Source: Pseudomonas sp. KBW05 (GTDB lineage: Bacteria > Pseudomonadota > Gammaproteobacteria > Pseudomonadales > Pseudomonadaceae). From it: a DNA stretch of 64,000 nt. The position numbers and the translations under genes are program-made. Positions within the stretch are counted from its first letter, which is position 1. Every line of letters starts with the position of its first letter. The stretch lies in NCBI RefSeq assembly GCF_003852405.1, contig NZ_QAJM01000009.1, positions 62,001 to 126,000 on the forward strand, given 5' to 3'. The notes below the pieces were generated by a model, which was not told where the DNA came from, did not search any database, and saw only the letters and a program-made list of their open reading frames with translations. Of this stretch, positions 57,712 through 64,000 are shown one piece after another.

Positions 57712-58548
57712 CTAGCGCTTGAACGCGAACGCTTGATGAATCGAATGGGTAGGCGCCGCGTCACCTCTCTTTCCCCACCGCTCCTCATGCCCACCAACGG
57801 CGATTGCAATATGGCTGCCAGACTGGAATATGCCTGTCCTGCCATTCACCAGTTCATCGATGGATACTGGCTCAACCAGTTCCATTATCCCTAATCGCCG
57901 GAACGTGGACTCAGCACCACTGCCACCACCGTTTATAATTTTCAAAGCCTCCTCGAAGCTCCCCGCTCCTGTCTCTTGATAGCGCTTGGCGTTGACCGCT
58001 CCGATGAAGTTCGCATAGGTGATCGTAGTCGAGTCCTCACCTTTCAAGTCCGCCGCCATAGACGCCTGCTTGAACTCCGCCTTGGAAAGATACGTCGACT
58101 CGCCGTTTCTCAATACGATCTCATAGCCTTGAGGGGTTTCTTTAACCGACTTGAATATGTCGAGAGGACTTTTTCCAAGTTCCTGCATCGCCAACTTGAT
58201 CACCGATACGCTCAAGCAGTTGTTGGCTCCCCACTGACTGAAGTCACCGAAAATATTCTCGGGTTTGCCTCTTGGGTGGTAATCGAGCTGTGTGTAGTGG
58301 CTGAAATCCGCACCAGCCAAGACCGGCCGATCGCTCATTTTTTCGCCATAGGTACGCCCATCCTTGGGATTTATGCCTGACTTTCCCTGGAGAGGGGAGT
58401 CATCCATGGATACCGGCAGGGAGGCTTGCTCCTGGGACTGGGCGCCCGGTGCAGGCGTTGGAGCCTGCCATTGAGGTTGACTCCCGAATGCGGGGAGCGA
58501 GTGTAGCCACTGAGATTGAGACCGACCCCCGTTGATAAAGTCCGGCAT
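57712..58548 (-). CDS. Possible type III effector with papain-like Cys/His
   Basis: A 278-residue protein without signal peptide. The first 50 residues are rich in Ser, Gln and Pro, as in many type III secretion signals. WGANNCLSVSVIKLAM puts a candidate nucleophile at Cys111, and SGSHIAIAVGG gives His246, the order of a papain-like protease. A HrpL-box-like sequence lies about 80 bases upstream. No family recognised; the effector call is inference. It stands alone and has lower GC than its neighbours. Confidence 0.55.
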   Translation of the reverse strand: MPDFINGGRSQSQWLHSLPAFGSQPQWQAPTPAPGAQSQEQASLPVSMDDSPLQGKSGINPKDGRTYGEKMSDRPVLAGADFSHYTQLDYHPRGKPENIFGDFSQWGANNCLSVSVIKLAMQELGKSPLDIFKSVKETPQGYEIVLRNGESTYLSKAEFKQASMAADLKGEDSTTITYANFIGAVNAKRYQETGAGSFEEALKIINGGGSGAESTFRRLGIMELVEPVSIDELVNGRTGIFQSGSHIAIAVGGHEERWGKRGDAAPTHSIHQAFAFKR

Positions 58549-58627
58549 TTAATTTTCCCTTCATGAAACGTTTCTTTCGCCCTGCATCTTTCGACTTCAA
58601 TATCAGTTCGCCATAAAGCTGCCCCCC

Positions 58628-58656
58628 TTATTGGCAAAGGGAAGGGTTCGGGTTCC
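58628..58656 (-). promoter_or_regulatory. HrpL-box-like promoter
   Basis: On the minus strand GGAACC, 16 bases, then CCAATAA. The HrpL consensus is GGAACC-N15/16-CCAC-N2-A; here the last C of CCAC is A. Distance to the ATG is about 80 bases. Confidence 0.5.
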
Positions 58657-58798
58657 ATATATTTATCAATGGCTGCTCCCGAAGCCTGTCATCCAAGCGT
58701 CACCATAAGTTCATGGAGATGACACCGGGCCTCCATAGCCTGACTTTGGACAACAAAGTCGACCGGCCGAAATCGTGGCCGGCACTCGGAGACTCGCC

Positions 58799-59554
58799 AT
58801 GACTCAGATCGCCCGCATCAGCGACACCGGCAATGAACGCCGTCTGCAAGCCGAACGCCTGGTTGGCGCACAGGCGTTGCAGGAAGCCCAGGCCTTGCGG
58901 TTCAACGTATTCAGCGGCGAGTTCAACGCCAAGCTGAAAGGCGCGGAACTGGGTCTGGACATGGATGACTATGATGTTCACTGCAGCCACATCGGCGTGC
59001 GGGACTTGAACAGCGGTCGCTTGGTGGCCACCACCCGTTTGCTCGACCACGCGGCCGCCAGCACCCTGGGCCGGTTCTACAGTGAAGAAGAGTTCAGCCT
59101 GCATGGCTTGCTGCACCTGCAAGGCCCGATCCTGGAAATCGGCCGCACCTGCGTCGACCCGGCCTACCGCAACGGCGGCACCATCGCCGTGTTGTGGGGC
59201 GAATTGGCCGAGGCCCTGAACCAGGGCGGCTACAGCTACCTGATGGGTTGCGCGAGCATCCCGATGCACGACGGCGGCATCCAGGCCCATGCGATCATGC
59301 AGCGCCTGCGCGAACGCTACCTGTGCAACGAGCACCTGCGCGCCGAACCGAAGAACCCCCTGCCAGCGTTGGACCTGCCATCCAACGTCATCGCGGAAAT
59401 GCCGCCGCTGCTCAAGGCCTACATGCGCCTGGGTGCGAAGATCTGCGGCGAGCCGTGCTGGGACGAAGATTTCCAGGTGGCCGACGTGTTCATCCTGCTC
59501 AAGCGCGATGAGCTTTGCCCGCGTTACGCCCGCCACTTCAAGGCGGCCATGTAA
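58799..59554 (+). CDS. olsB: Ornithine-acyl-ACP N-acyltransferase, OlsB
   Basis: A 251-residue protein of the GNAT-like OlsB family. Key segments: [15 protein letters not shown], then [20 protein letters not shown] and [13 protein letters not shown]. It makes lyso-ornithine lipid, the first step to a phosphorus-free membrane lipid used in low phosphate. The olsA ATG overlaps its stop codon. Confidence 0.93.
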   Translation: MTQIARISDTGNERRLQAERLVGAQALQEAQALRFNVFSGEFNAKLKGAELGLDMDDYDVHCSHIGVRDLNSGRLVATTRLLDHAAASTLGRFYSEEEFSLHGLLHLQGPILEIGRTCVDPAYRNGGTIAVLWGELAEALNQGGYSYLMGCASIPMHDGGIQAHAIMQRLRERYLCNEHLRAEPKNPLPALDLPSNVIAEMPPLLKAYMRLGAKICGEPCWDEDFQVADVFILLKRDELCPRYARHFKAAM

Positions 59555-60345
59555 TGAGCCGCCTGCGGGTGTACGGGCGCATTGCCCGCGTGCTGGTGGT
59601 GGTAGGGCTGGGCTTGAGCATGGCCAGCGTGTTTGGCCTGTTCGAGCGCTTGGGCATTGCCAACTCGATGGTGCGGCGCCAGCGTTGGTCGCGGTTTTTC
59701 ATGGCTCGACTGACCAATGCCCTGCCCTTTCGCGTGACCGTGCACGGTGAATTGCCACAACAGCCGATGCTGTGGGTGAGCAATCATGTGTCGTGGACGG
59801 ATATCCCGTTGCTGGGAGCCGTGGCGCCGATGTCGTTTCTGTCCAAGGCCGAAGTGCGCACCTGGCCGGTGGCCGGCTGGCTGGCGGCGAAGGCCGGGAG
59901 CTTGTTCATTCGTCGCGGCTCGGGCGACAGCCAGTTGATCCGCAAACAGATGACCCGCCATCTGGAGCAACAGCACCCACTGCTGATGTTCCCCGAAGGC
60001 ACCACCACCGACGGGCGCAGCCTGCGTACCTTCCACGGGCGCTTGCTGGCCAGCGCGATTGACGCGGATGTGGCGCTGCAACCCGTAGCGATCCGCTATC
60101 TACGCGAGGGCCAGGTCGACCCGCTCGCACCGTTTATTGGCGATGATGATTTGCTCTCGCACCTGATGCGCCTGTTTGCCAATGACCAGGGCGATGTGGA
60201 GATTCATCTGCTCAAGCCGATTGCCTGTGCCGGGCAGGAACGTGCGGCGTTGGCGTATCAGGCGCAGCAAGCGGTGCAGAAGGTGTTGTTTGGGCCGGTG
60301 CCGGAGGCTGAGCAGGTAGAGGCTCGTCCTGCATTTGCAGCATGA
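59554..60345 (+). CDS. olsA: Lyso-ornithine lipid acyltransferase, OlsA
   Basis: A 263-residue protein with an N-terminal membrane helix (about 12-30). The acyltransferase motif NHVSWTD gives His78 and Asp83 (H-x4-D), and FPEGTTTDG follows. It adds the second acyl chain to lyso-ornithine lipid. Starts in the TAATG overlap with olsB. Confidence 0.93.
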   Translation: MSRLRVYGRIARVLVVVGLGLSMASVFGLFERLGIANSMVRRQRWSRFFMARLTNALPFRVTVHGELPQQPMLWVSNHVSWTDIPLLGAVAPMSFLSKAEVRTWPVAGWLAAKAGSLFIRRGSGDSQLIRKQMTRHLEQQHPLLMFPEGTTTDGRSLRTFHGRLLASAIDADVALQPVAIRYLREGQVDPLAPFIGDDDLLSHLMRLFANDQGDVEIHLLKPIACAGQERAALAYQAQQAVQKVLFGPVPEAEQVEARPAFAA

Positions 60346-60358
60346 ACACAGTTCAAAA

Positions 60359-60386
60359 TGTGGGAGCTGGCTTGCCTGCTCCCACA
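60359..60386. repeat. REP remnant (arms only)
   Basis: TGTGGGAGCTGGCTTGCC joined directly to TGCTCCCACA, as if the middle of the usual unit had been lost. Between convergent olsA and acpH. Confidence 0.85.
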
Positions 60387-60387
60387 T

Positions 60388-60972
60388 TTAGATCTCAGTC
60401 GTCAGTTGGGTTTGTGCAAACACCTGCAACTCGGGGTAAAACACTCGGAAGTCTTCACTCAACGGCTCATACAGCTCGCGCAATTCCTGCATCGCAAACC
60501 CCAACTCCTCAGGCTGCGACAACCGCCGCGAAATCCCGCGCAACACCTGTTCCATCACCGCAAACTCGCGATAAGACCCCAACCAATCATCTGCCGCCAT
60601 CCAGGGCGCAATCTGCGCCAGCCGCCCCGGTAACTGTGGCTCGGCCGCCAGCACGCGGTACACCTGCGAGGTGAAGCGCTCCAGCGGCTGGTCGGCGTAC
60701 AGCGCCCAGTCCCGCGCCAGGCAGTGATCGAAAAACACATCGAGGACGATCCCGGCGTAACGCCTGCGGGTGAGGCTGAAGCGCGACAACGCCTCCCCCA
60801 CCAACGGGTGGCTGTCGGTAAACCGGTCGATGGAACGGTGCAGCTGGATCGCCGCTTCGATTTGCGGGCTGTATTGGCCTTGCAGGCGGCCTTTGACGAA
60901 ATCGCCATAGAGGCTGCCCAGCAGTTGTGCAGGAAGTTGGCCGCCCAGGTGCAGATGTGCGAGATAATTCAT
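60388..60972 (-). CDS. acpH: ACP phosphodiesterase
   Basis: A 194-residue protein beginning MNYLAHLHLGGQLPAQLLGS, then GDFVKGRLQGQYSPQIEAAI and FFDHCLARDW, matching AcpH, an HD-like metal enzyme that removes phosphopantetheine from acyl carrier protein. Divergent from the arsR gene, with operator-like repeats between. Confidence 0.9.
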   Translation of the reverse strand: MNYLAHLHLGGQLPAQLLGSLYGDFVKGRLQGQYSPQIEAAIQLHRSIDRFTDSHPLVGEALSRFSLTRRRYAGIVLDVFFDHCLARDWALYADQPLERFTSQVYRVLAAEPQLPGRLAQIAPWMAADDWLGSYREFAVMEQVLRGISRRLSQPEELGFAMQELRELYEPLSEDFRVFYPELQVFAQTQLTTEI

Positions 60973-61003
60973 GGCGCGCAGTTTAGCACTGCCGTCAACG
61001 TAT

Positions 61004-61103
61004 CGTTATAACCCGATATACCGATTTGATCTCGTTTAAGACCCAATTCATATTGGCATATCGGGATATAACGATTTAAGGTTCGCCTCATCGCGATATA
61101 ACG
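61004..61103. promoter_or_regulatory. Three operator-like repeats upstream of arsR
   Basis: ATATCGGGTTATAACG (61004-61019, reverse strand), ATATCGGGATATAACG (61058-61073) and ATCGCGATATAACG (61090-61103) are close copies of one motif. The gap is otherwise AT-rich. They are candidate ArsR sites for control of its own operon and perhaps acpH. Confidence 0.65.
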
Positions 61104-61126
61104 TTTCAAGACACCGAGCACCTGCC

Positions 61127-61441
61127 ATGTCCATCGACCTCGACGAAATAATAAAAGCCCTGGCGCACCCAGTACGGCGAGACATCCTCAACTGGCTGAA
61201 AGACCCGAAAGTGCAATTCCCCGAGCAACTGCACAACCACGAATACGGCATCTGTGCCGGGCAGATCGACCAACGCTGCGGCTTGTCCCAGTCCACCGTG
61301 TCGGCCCACCTGGCGACGTTGCAACGCGCGGGGTTGATCAGCAGCCAGAAGGCCGGGCAGTGGCACTTTTTCAAACGCAACGAGGAAACGATCCAAGCGT
61401 TCCTCGATGCGCTCATCACCGAACTCAGCGCACCGCTGTAA
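61127..61441 (+). CDS. ArsR-family regulator
   Basis: A 104-residue winged-helix protein: IIKALAHPVRRDILNWLKDP, then QRCGLSQSTVSAHLATLQRA and QWHFFKRNEE. No Cys-x-Cys metal motif (only single Cys at ICAGQ and RCGLS). It begins an operon with an MFS exporter and an Old Yellow Enzyme, so it probably responds to an electrophile or small organic compound. Confidence 0.92.
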   Translation: MSIDLDEIIKALAHPVRRDILNWLKDPKVQFPEQLHNHEYGICAGQIDQRCGLSQSTVSAHLATLQRAGLISSQKAGQWHFFKRNEETIQAFLDALITELSAPL

Positions 61442-61454
61442 CAAGGAAACGATA

Positions 61455-62621
61455 ATGCCCCTCTCGCTACTCATACTGGCCCTGAGCGCCTTCGCCATCG
61501 GCACCACCGAGTTCGTCATCATGGGCTTGCTGCCCGATGTGGCGGCGGACCTCGGCGTGTCGATCCCCGGCGCCGGCTGGCTGGTCACCGGCTACGCCCT
61601 CGGCGTGGCCATCGGTGCGCCATTCATGGCACTGGCGACCGCCAAGCTGCCGCGCAAGGCTGCACTGGTAGCGTTGATGGGCATCTTTATCATCGGCAAC
61701 CTGCTCTGCGCCCTGGCCAGTGACTACAACGTGCTGATGTTCGCCCGTGTGGTCACCGCGCTGTGCCACGGTGCGTTCTTCGGGATCGGTTCGGTGGTAG
61801 CCGCCAACCTGGTGCCGGCCAACAAGCGCGCATCGGCCGTGGCCTTGATGTTCACCGGCTTGACCCTGGCCAACGTCCTCGGCGTGCCGCTGGGTACGGC
61901 GTTGGGCCAGGCCGCAGGCTGGCGCTCGACGTTCTGGGCGGTCACCGTGATTGGTGTGGTGGCGCTGATCGGCTTGATCCGCTTCCTGCCGGCCAAGCGT
62001 GACGAAGAAAAACTCGACATGCGCGCCGAACTGGCGGCTCTTAAAGGCGCCGGTATCTGGTTGTCGCTGACCATGACCGCGCTGTTCTCCGCGTCGATGT
62101 TCACCCTCTTCACCTACGTCGCGCCGCTGCTGGGCGACGTCACCGGCATCTCGCCCAAAGGCGTGACCTGGACCCTGTTGCTGATCGGCCTGGGCCTGAC
62201 CCTGGGCAACATCATCGGCGGCAAGCTGGCGGACAAGCGCCTGGCAGCCACCCTGATCGGCGTGTTTATCAGCATGGCGGTGATCTCCACCGCGCTGACC
62301 TGGACCAGCATCGCCGTGATCCCGACGGAAATCACCCTGTTCCTGTGGGCCACCGCCGCGTTCGCCGCCGTGCCGGCGTTGCAAATCAACGTGGTGACCT
62401 TTGGCAAGGCGGCGCCGAACCTGGTGTCCACCCTGAACATCGGCGCCTTCAACATCGGCAACGCCCTCGGTGCCTGGGTCGGCGGCAGTGTGATTGCCCA
62501 CGGTTTCGGCCTGACCAGCGTGCCATTGGCCGCCGGTGCCCTGGCGATCCTCGCGCTGCTGGTGACCTTGATTACTTTCCGTCAGAACGGCGACGCCGAC
62601 CTGGCCCCTGCGACCCACTGA
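61455..62621 (+). CDS. MFS exporter, AraJ/YdhP-like
   Basis: A 388-residue protein from the ATG at 61455 with 12 helices. The start LSAFAIGTTEFVIMGLLPDV is typical of the DHA1-type group with GTTEFV. It should export a drug or metabolite. Coupled closely to arsR (13 bases) and followed by the reductase gene. Confidence 0.92.
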   Translation: MPLSLLILALSAFAIGTTEFVIMGLLPDVAADLGVSIPGAGWLVTGYALGVAIGAPFMALATAKLPRKAALVALMGIFIIGNLLCALASDYNVLMFARVVTALCHGAFFGIGSVVAANLVPANKRASAVALMFTGLTLANVLGVPLGTALGQAAGWRSTFWAVTVIGVVALIGLIRFLPAKRDEEKLDMRAELAALKGAGIWLSLTMTALFSASMFTLFTYVAPLLGDVTGISPKGVTWTLLLIGLGLTLGNIIGGKLADKRLAATLIGVFISMAVISTALTWTSIAVIPTEITLFLWATAAFAAVPALQINVVTFGKAAPNLVSTLNIGAFNIGNALGAWVGGSVIAHGFGLTSVPLAAGALAILALLVTLITFRQNGDADLAPATH

Positions 62622-62648
62622 TCAACTTCAAAGAGAAGGTGTTATCCC

Positions 62649-63704
62649 ATGACGACTATTTTCGACCCGATCAAACTGGGCGACCTGGAACTGTCCAACC
62701 GTATCATCATGGCGCCGCTGACCCGCTGCCGTGCCGACGCCGGTCGTGTGCCCAACGCGTTGATGGCCGAGTATTACGTGCAACGAGCTTCCGCCGGGCT
62801 GATCCTCAGCGAAGCCACCTCGGTGACGCCACTGGGCGTGGGTTACCCGGACACGCCGGGCATCTGGTCCAACGACCAGGTGCGTGGCTGGGCCAACGTG
62901 ACCAAGGCGATCCACGGCGCGGGCGGCAAGATTTTCCTGCAACTGTGGCATGTGGGCCGTATCTCCCATGAGTCGTACCTGAACGGCGAAACCCCGGTAG
63001 CGCCAAGCGCGATCCAGCCCAAAGGCCACGTCAGTCTGGTGCGCCCATTGGCCGACTACCCGACGCCGCGCGCCCTGGAAACCGCGGAAATCGCCGACAT
63101 CGTCGACGCCTACCGCACCGGTGCAGAGAACGCCAAGGCCGCCGGCTTCGACGGCGTGGAAATCCACGGCGCCAACGGCTACCTGCTGGACCAGTTCCTG
63201 CAAAGCAGCACCAACCAGCGCACCGACCAGTACGGCGGCTCCCTGGAAAACCGTGCGCGCCTGCTGCTGGAAGTGACCGATGCTGCCATCGAAGTCTGGG
63301 GCGCCGGCCGCGTGGGTGTGCACCTGGCACCGCGTGCCGACTCCCACGACATGGGTGATGACAACCTGGCGGAAACCTTTACCTACGTGGCCAGCGAACT
63401 GGGCAAGCGTGGCATCGCGTTCATCTGCTCCCGCGAGAAAGAAGCCGGCGACAGCCTCGGCCCGCAATTGAAGAAGGCATTTGGCGGCGTGTACATCGCC
63501 AACGAACGCTTCACCAAGGACAGCGCCAACGCGTGGCTGGCCGAAGGTAAAGCGGATGCCGTGGCCTGGGGCGTACCGTTCATTGCCAACCCGGATTTGC
63601 CGGCACGCTTGAAAGCCGATGCGCCGCTCAACGATGCACGCCCGGATACGTTCTATAGCAAGGGCCCGGTCGGTTACATCGACTACCCAACGCTGGCGAT
63701 CTGA
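62649..63704 (+). CDS. Old Yellow Enzyme family alkene reductase
   Basis: A 351-residue FMN-binding TIM-barrel enzyme. Motifs: MAPLTRCRAD, QLWHVGRISHESY, and GVEIHGANGYLLDQFLQSS with the His-Asn pair that binds the substrate carbonyl. It reduces activated C=C bonds and some nitro-compounds with NADPH (NemA/XenB-type). Expressed with the ArsR regulator and exporter, a detoxification set. Confidence 0.95.
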   Translation: MTTIFDPIKLGDLELSNRIIMAPLTRCRADAGRVPNALMAEYYVQRASAGLILSEATSVTPLGVGYPDTPGIWSNDQVRGWANVTKAIHGAGGKIFLQLWHVGRISHESYLNGETPVAPSAIQPKGHVSLVRPLADYPTPRALETAEIADIVDAYRTGAENAKAAGFDGVEIHGANGYLLDQFLQSSTNQRTDQYGGSLENRARLLLEVTDAAIEVWGAGRVGVHLAPRADSHDMGDDNLAETFTYVASELGKRGIAFICSREKEAGDSLGPQLKKAFGGVYIANERFTKDSANAWLAEGKADAVAWGVPFIANPDLPARLKADAPLNDARPDTFYSKGPVGYIDYPTLAI

Positions 63705-63717
63705 TCGCCTGAAACGC

Positions 63718-63752
63718 AAAAAGCCCCGGTTCGCAAGAACCGGGGCTTTTTT
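63718..63752 (+). terminator. Terminator of the arsR-MFS-OYE operon
   Basis: GCCCCGGTTC and GAACCGGGGC make a perfect 10-bp stem with GCAA loop, A-rich before and six Ts after. Confidence 0.95.
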
Positions 63753-63782
63753 ATGCTGACCAGAGCCACACCCACCATCCCC

Positions 63783-63886
63783 TGTGGGAGCGGGCTTGTG
63801 TGGGAGCGGGCTTGCTCGCGAAGGCGGTGTGTCAGGCAACTCATCTGTTACTGACCCTCCGCATTCGCGAGCAAGCCCGCTCCCAC
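63783..63886. repeat. REP-type palindrome with duplicated left arm
   Basis: Contains TGTGGGAGCGGGCTTG twice in tandem at its left side, like 48080, and one normal right arm. The remaining bases to the window end (63887-64000) hold no gene I can support. Confidence 0.92.
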
Positions 63887-64000
63887 AAAAAACCGCACAT
63901 GTTTCTGAACCTGAGTGATGTGAGGGAAACACTCCTTCACACCCCTGCAACAAAATCCCTACAAAATACTTAGCCGGCTACCTATCAACCCCAGGCCAGC

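Noticed and set aside
61467-62618. 383-codon minus-strand frame
   Set aside because: Antisense of the MFS gene; strongly Gly/Gln/His-rich, no start signal.
40180-63886. Possible CRISPR array from the recurring GTGGGAGCGGGC repeats
   Set aside because: Copies are kilobases apart and palindromic with inverse arms. They are REP elements, not regularly spaced direct repeats with spacers.
62628-63953. 441-codon minus-strand frame through the Old Yellow Enzyme gene and a REP element
   Set aside because: It runs across a terminator and a REP palindrome and has no recognisable protein features.

Overview
The window is chromosomal DNA of a fluorescent-group Pseudomonas. Codon use is GC-rich, there are eight copies or remnants of the short palindromic repeat with GTGGGAGCGGGCTTGCTCGC arms that is typical of that group, and the gene families are Pseudomonas-like. 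About 40% of the window (1 to ~25,560) is one end of a temperate prophage. The rest is ordinary chromosome with a few accessory items.

Prophage. The immunity region is laid out like that of lambda. A CI-type repressor (17576-18247, +) is followed by a small membrane protein and a terminator, then by a left operator/promoter with three operators exactly 23 bp apart. On the other side a 57-residue Cro-like gene, CII, an O-like gene, a P gene, NinB, NinG and small genes run leftwards to a terminator at 12419-12448. Beyond it lie the lysis genes (holin with two plausible starts, SAR endolysin, nested Rz/Rz1) and a virion operon in podovirus order: portal, Bbp19-like protein, scaffold, major capsid, cement protein, gp11-like, gp12-like, GNAT acetyltransferase, gp14-like and a large core protein that reaches the window edge. 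The plus-strand early operon holds ERF, a YqaJ-type exonuclease, small proteins, a NinX-like protein and an excisionase-like protein. Integrase and terminase are not visible and would have to lie beyond position 1 or be missing.

Chromosome, 25.6-64 kb. A terminator at 25608-25637 is followed by a truncated toxin with an intact antitoxin, an MFS/LysR pair, HicAB, Ogt, a DUF4142 protein, LysR with a YdcZ transporter, an operon for an acyl-CoA/HMG-CoA-lyase route with MFS and LysR, an NAD(P)-binding protein, an iron alcohol dehydrogenase, a DUF4917 protein, an XRE-cupin regulator divergent from an aldolase/DapA-like pair, a FecI-FecR-TonB receptor signalling set, an EamA transporter, a methyltransferase, a LemA/TPM cassette, a GH3 beta-glucosidase, ClsB, YceI, a serine hydrolase, a possible type III effector behind a HrpL-box-like sequence, OlsB-OlsA, AcpH, and an ArsR-MFS-Old-Yellow-Enzyme operon with a repeated operator motif.

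The most informative non-coding signals are the 11-bp-phased iterons inside the O-like gene, the CI operator arrays, a stem-loop repeated three times at ends of prophage genes, a structured leader RNA after pL, and the HrpL-like box. All family assignments come from reading the sequence; no database search was run.
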